From assembly GCA_028724905.1 (NCBI GenBank), contig JAQYTG010000016.1:62001-126000 (forward strand): DNA of 64,000 bases. The letters are read 5' to 3'. Below, in pieces: positions 34,720 to 42,983 of the stretch; position 1 is the stretch's first letter, and every line of letters starts with the position of its first letter. A program made the position numbers and the translations under genes. Under the pieces are notes generated by a model that was not told where the DNA came from, did not search any database, and saw nothing but the letters and a program-made list of their open reading frames with translations. The stretch is from Actinomycetaceae bacterium (GTDB lineage: Bacteria; Actinomycetota; Actinomycetes; Actinomycetales; Actinomycetaceae).

Positions 34720-34939
34720 AGCTCAAGGGGAGGGTGGTGCGACTCTGTGAGATATCTGCTAAGCAGCTGTGAGGCGGATCCAGCGGCGACAGAGCGTGTT
34801 GCGTCACCGCACTGCACTACTGATCGTTCATGCACTAGCTGCACAGGCCGTTAATACGTTGGTAGCTTATGCAGCGGCGCGCTAGCGCCTTGTGCCGTTG
34901 CGCTCAGAGCTGCAGAGCAACTGTTCACGTGGTGGTGCT
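34720..34939. other. Spacer between convergent genes
   Basis: 220 bp between the Arg-rich membrane protein gene and the radA stop. It has no gene and no clear terminator; short GC-rich repeats only. Confidence 0.4.
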
Positions 34940-36331
34940 CTAGTGTAACGGCGGTAGCACCTTGCCCACTGCCTCGTGGATATTGCGCACGGCACGCACG
35001 CGCAAGCCAGCTGGAGCTGTTACATCGGCGGAGTTGGCTGGAATGATGGCGATCTGAAAGCCTAGCCGTGCAGCCTCATTCAGCCGTTGTTGGAGCCCTA
35101 CCACAGGGCGGAGTTCTCCCGTTAATGCTACTTCGCCAATGGCGACTACGCCTGGGGCGAGTGGCATATCGGCAGCTGAGGATGTGAGAGCTAGAGCAAT
35201 TGCAGCATCGGACGCTGGCTCAGTAGCCTTTGCCCCTCCGATAGTGGAGACGAAGATCTCCCGCTTCTCGAATTCAATGTGTAGCCGAGACTGCAAAACT
35301 GCTAGCATCATTGCCACCCGTGAGGAATCTACCCCAGATGTGGTGCGTCTTGGCGGGCCAGCCGTGGGGGTGGAGAGTCCTTGCACTTCCACCGGAATAG
35401 GGCGACGTCCCTCCAGGGCTATGGTGACGCAAGTACCTGGCACAGTGAGATTCCGTGAGGATAGAAAGACTCCGGAGGGATCGGGCAGTTCTCGGATGCC
35501 GGCGTCGATGAGTTCAAAACATCCCACCTCGTCGGTAGCTCCATAGCGGTTTTTCACGGCACGCACCATCCGCAGCCGTGAATGCTTGTCTCCCTCAAAT
35601 TGACACACCACATCGACGAGGTGCTCAAGCACCCGTGGCCCTGCAATAGAGCCATCTTTCGTCACATGCCCCACGATCATCGTTGGCATATCTCGAGATT
35701 TAGACAAGTTCACAAGAGTGCTAGCCACAGCACGCACCTGAGCGACACCTCCAGCGCCACCCTCGACGTCAGAATCGCTAATTGTCTGTATGGAATCGAC
35801 AATTAACAGCGATGGGGCATTGCGCTCTACGTGCCCAAGTATCGTGGCCACATCGGATTCGGCAGCTAAAAGCAGATGCGGATGAAGTGCTCCAATGCGT
35901 TCTGCGCGAGCACGTACTTGCGGAGCTGATTCTTCGCCGGTCACATATAGCACGGGAGCTGCTCCGCGCTCAGCAGCAGCTGCAGCAGCCCGAGCAGCGA
36001 CGTCGAGGAGCAGGGTCGATTTCCCCACTCCTGGCTCTCCCGCTAACAGTACGACAACTCCAGGCACCAACCCTCCGCCCAGAACACGATCAAATTCGCC
36101 AACTCCGGTAGGGGATTTGATGGATGCCTGTTTTGAGACGTCAGTGATCGGTTGCGCTGGCGAGGTGGGCGTAAGGGCGTTGATATGAGAAAGCCCTGAA
36201 CGGGAGCCGCTTGGACGCGCTTCTATCACGGTTCCCCACGCTTGGCATTCCCCGCAGCGTCCCACCCATTTCAGGGATGTCCATCCGCATTCGCTGCACA
36301 CATAAGGAGCTGTTTTTGATTTCGTTGCCAT
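34940..36331 (-). CDS. radA: DNA repair protein RadA
   Basis: RecA-like ATPase that promotes branch migration during homologous recombination. The 463-residue product has the N-terminal zinc finger Cys12, Cys15, Cys26, Cys29; Walker A GEPGVGKS at 98-105; the RadA-specific KNRxG motif (VKNRYGATDEVG); and a C-terminal Lon-like domain (about 310-463). Homologues begin MATKSK, matching the ATG at 36331. TATGCT ends 6 nt before it, and GGAGG lies almost touching the ATG, so a leaderless start is possible. An in-frame TTG at 36346 is an alternative. In many actinobacteria disA follows radA; here it does not. Confidence 0.95.
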   Translation of the reverse strand: MATKSKTAPYVCSECGWTSLKWVGRCGECQAWGTVIEARPSGSRSGLSHINALTPTSPAQPITDVSKQASIKSPTGVGEFDRVLGGGLVPGVVVLLAGEPGVGKSTLLLDVAARAAAAAAERGAAPVLYVTGEESAPQVRARAERIGALHPHLLLAAESDVATILGHVERNAPSLLIVDSIQTISDSDVEGGAGGVAQVRAVASTLVNLSKSRDMPTMIVGHVTKDGSIAGPRVLEHLVDVVCQFEGDKHSRLRMVRAVKNRYGATDEVGCFELIDAGIRELPDPSGVFLSSRNLTVPGTCVTIALEGRRPIPVEVQGLSTPTAGPPRRTTSGVDSSRVAMMLAVLQSRLHIEFEKREIFVSTIGGAKATEPASDAAIALALTSSAADMPLAPGVVAIGEVALTGELRPVVGLQQRLNEAARLGFQIAIIPANSADVTAPAGLRVRAVRNIHEAVGKVLPPLH

Positions 36332-36390
36332 ACCTCCAGCATACAAAGCGCCTTGGGTAAATTTTCACACAAAAATTGCGCCGGTATTTT

Positions 36391-36540
36391 GCACCAGCCT
36401 CCACCTGCTCATGGCATAGGCCGTCACCTGCGCATGGCGCCAGCTGCTGTCTGCCTATTGCACGGGCCGCCACACGCAGGATAGAGCCACACAGAGCTAG
36501 CCATTGCCTCTCATTGCACCGGCCTCCACCTGCTGCCGTC
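36391..36540. repeat. Degenerate repeats at the 3' side of the potassium-uptake gene
   Basis: A 19-bp block at 36391-36409 recurs at 36516-36534 with one mismatch (GCACCRGCCTCCACCTGCT). Weaker relatives lie at about 36421-36440 and 36460-36482. The array starts 3 bp beyond the minus-strand stop codon at 36543. Confidence 0.7.
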
Positions 36541-36542
36541 CT

Positions 36543-37208
36543 CTAGCTTCTGTTGGCGAACTGTTCCAGAAGTGCTGGCTCTCCCGAGACGATCATCACG
36601 TCTCCCTGCCCAATCTTGGTCTCGTCAGTGGCGTATTCAAAGGGCTGCCCTGGAGATTTCACTCCGATCACGGCAACCCCATATTTTTGGCGCACGTTTG
36701 TCTGCCCGAGGGTGAAGCCGACGAGTTCTTTCGGAGGCACCATTTTCACAATCGTGAACTGGTCTTCCATCTCGATATAGTCGAGCATCTTGCCCGAGAG
36801 CATATGGGCGACGCGCTGTCCGGCGTCATTTTCTGGATATACCACGTGGTGAGCGCCGATGCGTTTCAAAATTGTGCCGTGTTCGCGTGAGGTGGCTTTT
36901 GCCCAGATTTCACGCACCCCCAGATCTACTAAGTTGGCCGTGATGAGTACGGAGGCTTCGAGAGAAGTGCCCACTCCTACGACGGCGATATTGAACTCAC
37001 TCGCGCCGAGCTGGTCGAGAGCTTCAGGTGAGCTGGCATCTGCTTCCACCACCCGAAAACGATGGCTCCAGTTTTGTGCCCGAGCTGCGTTGGATTCCAC
37101 GGCAAGCACATCTTTGCCGAGATGGTCGAGGGTGACGGCAATCGCCGAGCCAAAACGCCCTAGCCCGATCACTAAAATGGCCTCTGAGGCGTTGTTTATT
37201 CTCGCCAT
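36543..37208 (-). CDS. trkA: Potassium uptake regulatory subunit, TrkA/KtrA family (RCK)
   Basis: Cytoplasmic gating subunit of a Ktr/Trk potassium system. The 221-residue protein has an RCK N-terminal Rossmann domain (GLGRFG at 15-20, then VLAVESN with the acidic cofactor residue) and an RCK C-terminal domain (about 140-221, VPPKELVGFTLGQTNVR). The open frame extends to 37274, but GAAGGA lies 6 nt before the ATG at 37208, and MARINNASEAILVIGLGRFG is the natural start. The channel gene lies 214 bp upstream on the same strand. A GGTGACG-G-CGTCACC palindrome (37282-37296) lies in that gap. Confidence 0.92.
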   Translation of the reverse strand: MARINNASEAILVIGLGRFGSAIAVTLDHLGKDVLAVESNAARAQNWSHRFRVVEADASSPEALDQLGASEFNIAVVGVGTSLEASVLITANLVDLGVREIWAKATSREHGTILKRIGAHHVVYPENDAGQRVAHMLSGKMLDYIEMEDQFTIVKMVPPKELVGFTLGQTNVRQKYGVAVIGVKSPGQPFEYATDETKIGQGDVMIVSGEPALLEQFANRS

Positions 37209-37281
37209 AGCTGTCCTTCCGTTCGCTGCATCTTCAAGGATAGCGCGCCACGAAAAAGAAACCGTAGCGTTCAAATCTTAT

Positions 37282-37296
37282 GGTGACGGCGTCACC
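37282..37296. promoter_or_regulatory. Perfect palindrome upstream of the RCK gene
   Basis: GGTGACG, one central base, CGTCACC. It lies 74 bp before the trkA-like start and 127 bp after the trkH-like stop. It has the form of an operator for a dimeric regulator; no T-run follows. Confidence 0.45.
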
Positions 37297-37422
37297 CCAG
37301 ATGCTCAATGCTCCAGCTTATTCATGCAGCGCTTCGGCGAGTCAAGAATGCAGCTGGGCAAGCCTGATGGAAGCTAGGCCACGATGCACCTCATCCATAG
37401 TGGCGGCTAGCTGCAATGGTAA

Positions 37423-38835
37423 CTAGCCGATAATGGGGCGTTCCTCGGGCAGGCGCACCACCCGACGGCGATGCCGCAAAGCGAGTGCGGCAGCAAAGGT
37501 CATTGTGCCCACGCGCCCTAAGTACATCAACAGGATAATTACGGCTTTGCCGATTGGCGGCAGTTGCGCTGTGATTCCGGTGGAAAGGCCGCAGGTGCCG
37601 AAAGCAGAGACCGTCTCAAAGAGCACGTGCGAGAGCGGGAAATGGCTGATGTGCACAATGATCAGAGTAGACACCCCTACCAGCGCTGCTCCCAGAAATG
37701 TGGCGGAGATGGCCAGCCGGATCACGGACGAACTGATGCGTTTGCCGAAGGCCTCTGTGTCTCGATCCCCGCGTGCCTCGGCGATAATCGCCAGGATCAA
37801 CACGGCGAATGTGGATACTTTAATCCCACCTCCGGTGGAGGCAGAGCCTCCGCCCACAAACATCAGTCCGTCGAGGAGCCACCATGTGGATTCGTTCATA
37901 GAGCCGACGTCTACGGTCGAGAGTCCACTGGAACGGACCGTGGTGCTGTGGGTGAGAGCCACGAGAATTTTTGAACCCAGATCGAGATTGCCGAGCGTTG
38001 CAGTGTTTGCCCATTCGAGAAGCAAAATCCCAAGGCCGCCAAGCAAGAGTAGTAAAGCGTAGGTGATGAGTGTGAGCTTGGCGTGAAGACTCCATCTGTG
38101 CGGCCGCCGCCAATGCGAAGCCACGTTGAGGATCACCGGAAATCCCACGGCGCCGATGATAGTGCCGGCCATGAGAGGTAGGCATAGCCCCCAATTGCCC
38201 ACATATCCGTGCATTCCCTCGGGAAGTGCTACAAAGCCGCCGTTGTTGAACGTGGAGATGGCCATAAAAAGCGATTGTCCGAAAGCCTCAAGGAGCCCTA
38301 GATGTCTCTGCAAAAAAGTGGGGAGGAAGACAGCAGTGAGAGCTATCTCCACGCTTGCGGACGTGATGACGACGGCTCGCAGTAGCCCGCCCACTTCGCC
38401 AAGTTGGCTTTTGGTCTCGCTCGCTGTGAGGATTCGCTGAGTGAGCCCAATGTGGCGAGAGACGGCTAAGCCGAGCACAGACGCGATAGTCATCACACCA
38501 AGGCCACCAATTTGCATCCCGATAGCAATGAAACCTTGCCCCAGCGGAGTCCAGAACGTGGCGGTATCCACCACGGTGAGCCCTGTGACGCACACGGCGC
38601 TAGTAGCGGTGAAGAGCGCTTCGATAAAACTGGCAGAGCCAGGCCCGCGGCGGGCTGTTGGCAAAAGTAGCAGGGTTGTAACGATAAGGATGATCAGGGC
38701 GAATACCACGAGTGCAAAAAGAGCAGGGGAGCGCTGAGCTACGTCGTCAAGGCGGTCTCTCCACTTGTGACGGCGCCTATCGGCTGGCGTCACGTCTGCT
38801 CTGTGGGTGGTATTCTCAAAAGGCACGTCCACCAT
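37423..38835 (-). CDS. trkH: Potassium uptake channel subunit, TrkH/KtrB family
   Basis: Membrane subunit of a Na+- or H+-linked potassium uptake system. The 470 residues form four pore repeats with selectivity segments TSAVCVTGLTVVD, FNNGGFVALPEG, TTVRSSGLSTVDVG and FGTCGLSTGITAQLP. Size and sequence are nearer KtrB than the larger TrkH. A hydrophilic N-terminus (1-36) precedes the first helix. It is paired with the RCK-domain gene downstream. The ATG has only a distant AAAGGA. The stop lies in a weak tandem duplication (CCATTATCGGCTAG followed by CCATTGCAGCTAG on the minus strand, near 37405-37439). Confidence 0.92.
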   Translation of the reverse strand: MVDVPFENTTHRADVTPADRRRHKWRDRLDDVAQRSPALFALVVFALIILIVTTLLLLPTARRGPGSASFIEALFTATSAVCVTGLTVVDTATFWTPLGQGFIAIGMQIGGLGVMTIASVLGLAVSRHIGLTQRILTASETKSQLGEVGGLLRAVVITSASVEIALTAVFLPTFLQRHLGLLEAFGQSLFMAISTFNNGGFVALPEGMHGYVGNWGLCLPLMAGTIIGAVGFPVILNVASHWRRPHRWSLHAKLTLITYALLLLLGGLGILLLEWANTATLGNLDLGSKILVALTHSTTVRSSGLSTVDVGSMNESTWWLLDGLMFVGGGSASTGGGIKVSTFAVLILAIIAEARGDRDTEAFGKRISSSVIRLAISATFLGAALVGVSTLIIVHISHFPLSHVLFETVSAFGTCGLSTGITAQLPPIGKAVIILLMYLGRVGTMTFAAALALRHRRRVVRLPEERPIIG

Positions 38836-38913
38836 TTTAGAGCTGAATCCTTTTTCCTGTGATTATTGTGATGAAAAGGTTACAAAGTGGCTGCGTGTTA
38901 TTTATGTGAAAAT

Positions 38914-38948
38914 ACATCTCTTTCGCTACACTGGCTACGTAGAGATGT
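38914..38948 (+). promoter_or_regulatory. -10 element framed by an 8-bp inverted repeat
   Basis: ACATCTCT (38914-38921) and AGAGATGT (38941-38948) flank TACACT (38927-38932), a good -10. The start would be about 50 nt before the HTH gene. The arrangement suggests a repressor site over the promoter, or a hairpin at the transcript's 5' end. Confidence 0.45.
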
Positions 38949-38991
38949 GCGATTCCACGCATTTCGTGTGCTTGTGATGAGGATGGTTTTG

Positions 38992-39219
38992 ATGGCGCAA
39001 TTCACTCCTGGGGCTCCGCAGTTTTTCACCGTGGCGGAGGTTGCAGATATTATGCGTGTTTCGCGGATGACCATCTATCGTATGGTACATTCAGGCGAGT
39101 TGCCGGCAATTCGGGTAGGTAAGAACTCCTATCGGGTTCCCCGTTCTGCTCTTGATCAGCTCTTCTCTATGGGTATCCAGGATATGGGGGAGGCCGACCG
39201 CCGAGCGGTGAATGGTTAA
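38992..39219 (+). CDS. Small helix-turn-helix DNA-binding protein, BldC/excisionase type
   Basis: 75-residue MerR-like/excisionase-family protein: FFTVAEVADIMRVSRMTIYRM forms the helix-turn-helix (about 11-31, abbreviated), then the wing GELPAIRVGKNSYRVPRSAL. It resembles BldC and related actinobacterial regulators that bind direct repeats. No integrase or phage gene is near, so an excisionase role is unlikely. The open frame extends to 38887, but the ATG at 38992 has GAGGA upstream and starts the conserved part. The next gene is the bS22-like gene, an arrangement seen widely in actinobacteria. Confidence 0.85.
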   Translation: MAQFTPGAPQFFTVAEVADIMRVSRMTIYRMVHSGELPAIRVGKNSYRVPRSALDQLFSMGIQDMGEADRRAVNG

Positions 39220-39383
39220 ACTCTGGGTGCTGTGCTCCGTTTTCTTAGGAGGTTGCCTCACTGAGTGCTGCTAGCTCCTGTGTGGGCTCCTTTGTGGGCG
39301 CAAACGCCTTTGAGTTATGATGGAGCGCGTGAAGACAGGTAGCTCTCGCTGCCGTGCCAAATACTATGAGTCGGAGGTAACCC

Positions 39384-39482
39384 GTGGGGTCCGTGATTAA
39401 GAAGCGCCGTAAGCGTATGTCGAAGAAAAAGCATCGTAAATTGTTGCGCAAGACGCGGCATCAGCGCCGTAACAAGAAGTGA
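39384..39482 (+). CDS. bS22-like ribosomal small protein (AURKAIP1/COX24 domain)
   Basis: A 32-residue, extremely basic protein: [20 protein letters not shown], then [11 protein letters not shown]. It matches the short actinobacterial AURKAIP1/COX24-domain proteins identified as small-subunit protein bS22 in mycobacterial ribosomes. The start is GTG at 39384, with GGAGG 6 nt upstream (39373-39377). A clear intrinsic terminator follows 23 bp after the stop, so it is likely transcribed as a short independent message. It is too short for ordinary gene calling. Confidence 0.92.
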   Translation: MGSVIKKRRKRMSKKKHRKLLRKTRHQRRNKK

Positions 39483-39505
39483 GGACTTCGCGTGCACTGA
39501 GGAGT

Positions 39506-39533
39506 GGGTCTGGAATTTTGCCAGACCCTTTTC
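39506..39533 (+). terminator. Intrinsic terminator after the bS22-like gene
   Basis: GGGTCTGG (39506-39513), loop of 7 nt, CCAGACCC (39521-39528), then TTTTCC and more T. A strong rho-independent terminator. Confidence 0.85.
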
Positions 39534-39653
39534 CTTTTGCCGAGCGGTGTTGAGCGCTCTGCTCTGACGCCTCGCCCTACGTCTGGTATTGCGCTTTTGG
39601 AAAACCTCAGCGGAAAACTTTTAAACTACATACTGACGAGTGAAAGGTGTACT

Positions 39654-40265
39654 GTGGAAAAACGAAACGACGATGCTGTAGTGACGGCAGCGGTGCTGAC
39701 GGATGAGGAGCAGCTCGCATGGCGTTCGTTTTTGCGTGGTACCTCGCTGCTGCAAGAGCAGCTCAATCAGGATATGGAGAAATCGTGTGATCTGGCACTG
39801 AGCGAGTTTGAGGTGCTTGCTGCGCTGAGCGAAGTTCCAACCCGTCGAGTGCGGATGTCTAAGCTCGCTGAGGATCTCGTGCACTCTCGTTCGCGGCTCA
39901 CGCATACAGTGCGTCGTTTAGAGAATAAAGGCTTTGTGGAGCGAGTTCGGTGCCAAGAAGACGGGCGAGGCATTTTTTGCCGGCTCACGGATGCTGGATG
40001 GAAAAAATTTATACAATCCGCTCCTCAGCAGGCTCTTTCAGTGCGCGAACGGCTTGTGCAGCAAATGACGAGCGAAGATTTTATCAAACTGGGACGCATT
40101 TATCGCAAAGTGCTGGGATGGAGTGAAGCAGGCCCCGAACCTCCCTCTCCCTCTGATTTTTGCTGCCGAGAGGTAGAGCAAGAGACCGGTGGAAGCCCAG
40201 AGGTGGAAAAAACGCAGCTAGAAGAAGTACTCGTAGATGCATCAGGAGCACATAGCCATGAATGA
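39654..40265 (+). CDS. MarR-family transcriptional regulator
   Basis: 203-residue winged-helix regulator. The DNA-binding part spans about 50-115 (SEFEVLAALSEVP, MSKLAEDLVHSRSRLTHTVRRLENKGFVERV, quoted in part), followed by the typical wing sequence EDGRGIFCRLTDAGWKKF. The C-terminus (about 165-203) is acidic and variable. The open frame reaches to 39504, but GTG at 39654 with AAAGG 6 nt upstream gives the standard start. Its last 8 bp overlap the histidine-phosphatase gene, so the two are probably one operon. Ligand unknown. Confidence 0.9.
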   Translation: MEKRNDDAVVTAAVLTDEEQLAWRSFLRGTSLLQEQLNQDMEKSCDLALSEFEVLAALSEVPTRRVRMSKLAEDLVHSRSRLTHTVRRLENKGFVERVRCQEDGRGIFCRLTDAGWKKFIQSAPQQALSVRERLVQQMTSEDFIKLGRIYRKVLGWSEAGPEPPSPSDFCCREVEQETGGSPEVEKTQLEEVLVDASGAHSHE

Positions 40266-40941
40266 TCAGCCATCTATCACGACTATCCATCTTGTACGGC
40301 ATGGAGAAGTGGACAATCCCACAGGTGTGCTCTACGGGCAACGCTCAGGTTTTCATCTCACGCAGCTAGGGCGAGAGATGGCGGAGGGGCTGGCTCAGGC
40401 TTTTTACCCGAGCCACGATATCCGTGCAGTCATCACCTCTCCGCTGGAGCGAGCTATCGAGACGGGCACTCCGACGGCTCAAGCCTTTGGCCTGGAACTA
40501 TCGACGACGGCAGACCTCATTGAAGCGGGCAATAAATTTGAAGGCCTCCCGATCAACGACAATCACCTCATGGTGCTCTCGCCGCGCTTTTGGCCGTGGT
40601 ATGCCAACCCATTCGAGCCGTCGTGGGGTGAGCCGTATGTGCAGATTGTGGCGCGGATGAGCCGAGCAATCCGGCAGGCGCTCGCGGTGGCGGAGGGGGG
40701 AGAGGCCATCGTGGTAAGTCATCAGCTTCCCATTTGGACAATGCGGCGCTTTATCGAGGGTAAGAGCCTAGCTCACGATCCGCGCAAGCGAGAGTGTTCG
40801 CTGTGCTCAGTGACGTCACTGACGTTCGTAAGGCGGCAGCTGCTCAGCCTTGATTACTGGGAGCCGGTGGGGGAGCTTCTCGCTCGCGCGCAAGACATGG
40901 TGCCAGGGACGTCAGTTGCAGCGGAAAAGAGATCGCACTGA
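40258..40941 (+). CDS. Histidine phosphatase (phosphoglycerate-mutase-like)
   Basis: 227-residue cytoplasmic member of the histidine phosphatase superfamily, with the catalytic LVRHGEVDNP motif near residue 14, the second conserved region SPLERAIETGTP and the late VSHQLPIW histidine. The family includes broad phosphatases and cofactor-dependent mutases; length and motifs favour a phosphatase. The ATG at 40258 has AGGAG 9 nt upstream and overlaps the MarR gene by 8 bp; an in-frame ATG at 40237 is less likely. Downstream (40975-41030) GGCGTTTGGCTGTGGC recurs as TGCCGTTTGGCTGTAGC. Confidence 0.9.
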   Translation: MNDQPSITTIHLVRHGEVDNPTGVLYGQRSGFHLTQLGREMAEGLAQAFYPSHDIRAVITSPLERAIETGTPTAQAFGLELSTTADLIEAGNKFEGLPINDNHLMVLSPRFWPWYANPFEPSWGEPYVQIVARMSRAIRQALAVAEGGEAIVVSHQLPIWTMRRFIEGKSLAHDPRKRECSLCSVTSLTFVRRQLLSLDYWEPVGELLARAQDMVPGTSVAAEKRSH

Positions 40942-41054
40942 GCGCGTGCTGTGAGTGTGCAGCTGCTTGGCGATAACGGCGTTTGGCTGTGGCATGATTT
41001 TGCTTCAGTGCCGTTTGGCTGTAGCGCCGCAAAAATAACGCCTCGAAAGATGGA

Positions 41055-41513
41055 TTAAGAATAAAGCCCTTTTTGCTCGTCTTCAGAATCGTCGCTGTGA
41101 GGTTTCTTCTTAGAGTCACGTTGCTTGGATTCGCCTTGCTTAGAGTCGCCTTGGCTTTTCTTGTCTTCTTTCGCTTTGCGCTGTTCGTAGGCTTTTCTGC
41201 GGTTCACTGCATCCAGACGAGCGAGAAATTCAGGGTCGTCGTCAGGGGCGATAGGGCCAGAAGAGGTATTCCTTTTGCCGCGAAGCATATCTGCGATATC
41301 GGAGGCACTCATGGGAGTGTCTGAGGTGAGGGTGTTTCGGTACTTGAAATAGAGCCATATCGACGGCCCAATCACAGGCAGTAAAAATATCAGGGCACCC
41401 CACGCAGGCTTAGAAATGCGCGCTGGCGTCTCGCTCGCGGGGGTACGCACGCAGTCGATGAGTGCGTAAATCGTGAGCGCAACGATCAACAAAGCAATAA
41501 TTATTCTGGCCAC
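41055..41513 (-). CDS. PLDc_N-domain membrane protein
   Basis: 152-residue protein with two N-terminal transmembrane helices (about 3-19 and 38-57) forming the phospholipase-D-nuclease N-terminal (PLDc_N) domain (PAWGALIFLLPVIGPSIWLYF). A polar tail (about 75-152) becomes strongly Lys/Asp/Ser/Gln-rich with QGDSKQGESKQRDSKKK repeats. There is no HKD catalytic motif, so it is not itself a phospholipase. The GTG start is supported by TAGCAT (41520-41525) 6 nt upstream, suggesting a leaderless message. The menA stop lies 48 bp upstream on the same strand. Function unknown; found next to menA in several actinobacteria. Confidence 0.82.
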   Translation of the reverse strand: MARIIIALLIVALTIYALIDCVRTPASETPARISKPAWGALIFLLPVIGPSIWLYFKYRNTLTSDTPMSASDIADMLRGKRNTSSGPIAPDDDPEFLARLDAVNRRKAYEQRKAKEDKKSQGDSKQGESKQRDSKKKPHSDDSEDEQKGLYS

Positions 41514-41561
41514 ATCACTATGCTAGCTTGCTCAAGAGCGCGGCGCAGGTGCCAGTCGTCA

Positions 41562-42983
41562 CTATTCGCTACCTGCTGAACGAGAGGTGTCTTCGTCACT
41601 TTCTGGAGCGTCACCGAGCTCAAAGTTATCGCTTTCGGCCTCAGATGTGGTGACGCTGCTATCCTCGCCTACGGTGACGCTGCCACTCTCGTCTGTGGTG
41701 ACGTCGTTACCCTCGCTGTTGACATCAGCGCTGTTGCCATGTGCAGTGTTGTCTGAATTGCTATCGTCAGCTTCAGAATTGGTGACGGCGAACTCGTCTG
41801 CTTTCGGTGTGGAGTCTTCGTCGTCAGCGTCGGTGTTGTCGTTGTCGTCGGTGGCGGCAACGTTGTCGGTAACGTCGTCAGTGGTACTGGCGTCATCGTC
41901 CTCAGGAGCGTCAGAATCGGCGTCACTGGTGGCAGCGTCCTCGTCGCCCTGTGTACTTGTAGACGATGTGCTTGTAGACGACGTGGGTGTATGCGATGTC
42001 CGAGAGGAGCGAATCGCCAGTAACGCGATTTCGACGAGGATCCAGGTGCCCCATGATATTCCTAATATGACCCACCCGATAATGCCCCACGGCCAATGAG
42101 AAAAGAAAACCCCGAGCACCAGAGCTGCTGCAACACTCACAGCATACGTGAGCTCAAAAAGCCCAGTATTGCGCAAGACTCCGAGTAGATTGTGGCCAGT
42201 GGCTCCAGCGATCACTGGCCGAGCAAGGTACACCACCCAGATGAGTAGCCCGAGGAAGCCCACGGCCACAGCATATCCCCATAGGACGAGGGAGCTAGCT
42301 AATACGACGGCCACGGCGAGCATGGCGTAATAACTCCATCGGGCTTTCCTTTCCCCTAGAAGCACGGCGAGAGTCCGCTTCCCAGCTTGGGTGTCTGAGG
42401 GGATATCCCGAATGTTATTGACCATCAAGAGGGCGCAGGCGATGAGCCCTACTCCGGTGGCGAGCAGCCACGCCGCGAGGGGAGCGCGGCCAGTTTGGGT
42501 ATAGACCGTGCCGATGGTAGCCATATAGCCGAAGAAGATCAGTACAAACACTTCGCCCAATCCCATGTATCCGTAGGGATACTTACCTCCGGTGTACAGC
42601 CATGCGGCGAGCACAGCGGCAGCTCCCGCGAGTAAAAGCCACCAAAATCCACTGAGCGCCACAAGCACAAAGCCGAGCACACAGGCAATGCCGAAGCTGA
42701 TAAAAGCGGCACGCTTGACGACTTTTGGTTCGACTTTTCCTCCGCCGGTCAGGCGGGGAGGCCCCTGGCGAAACTCATCGGTGCCACGGATACCGTCGGA
42801 ATAGTCGTTGGCGAAGTTTGCCCCGATCTGGAAAAACAGTGCTACGCCAGCTGCGAGGAGAGTGAATCCCCATGAAAATTCCTTCAGGGCGGCGGCGATG
42901 CCAGCCCCTAATATTACTGGCGATAGAGAAGCAGGGAGAGTACGTACGCGCGCGCCCTCCATCCAGTCGTTCAAAGTAGCCAT
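41562..42983 (-). CDS. menA: 1,4-dihydroxy-2-naphthoate polyprenyltransferase with acidic tail
   Basis: Integral membrane prenyltransferase that attaches the isoprenoid chain to DHNA, giving demethylmenaquinone. The 473 residues contain about eight to nine helices in the first 325. The first Asp-rich motif is NFANDYSDGIRGTD (about 57-70) and the second NNIRDIPSDTQAGKRT. Typical MenA ends near 300-320; here a tail of about 145 residues (about 328-473) is almost only Ser, Thr, Asp, Glu, Asn and Ala (STSTSSTSTQGDEDAATSD type). It looks like an expanded low-complexity segment facing the cytoplasm or the cell exterior. GGGTGG precedes the ATG. It works with menG, 2.1 kb away on the other strand. 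Confidence 0.94.
   Translation of the reverse strand: MATLNDWMEGARVRTLPASLSPVILGAGIAAALKEFSWGFTLLAAGVALFFQIGANFANDYSDGIRGTDEFRQGPPRLTGGGKVEPKVVKRAAFISFGIACVLGFVLVALSGFWWLLLAGAAAVLAAWLYTGGKYPYGYMGLGEVFVLIFFGYMATIGTVYTQTGRAPLAAWLLATGVGLIACALLMVNNIRDIPSDTQAGKRTLAVLLGERKARWSYYAMLAVAVVLASSLVLWGYAVAVGFLGLLIWVVYLARPVIAGATGHNLLGVLRNTGLFELTYAVSVAAALVLGVFFSHWPWGIIGWVILGISWGTWILVEIALLAIRSSRTSHTPTSSTSTSSTSTQGDEDAATSDADSDAPEDDDASTTDDVTDNVAATDDNDNTDADDEDSTPKADEFAVTNSEADDSNSDNTAHGNSADVNSEGNDVTTDESGSVTVGEDSSVTTSEAESDNFELGDAPESDEDTSRSAGSE

Noticed and set aside
38992..39219. Phage or plasmid excisionase
   Set aside because: The fold is excisionase-like, but no integrase, att site or mobile gene is near, and the setting next to the bS22-like gene is the usual chromosomal one of BldC-like proteins.
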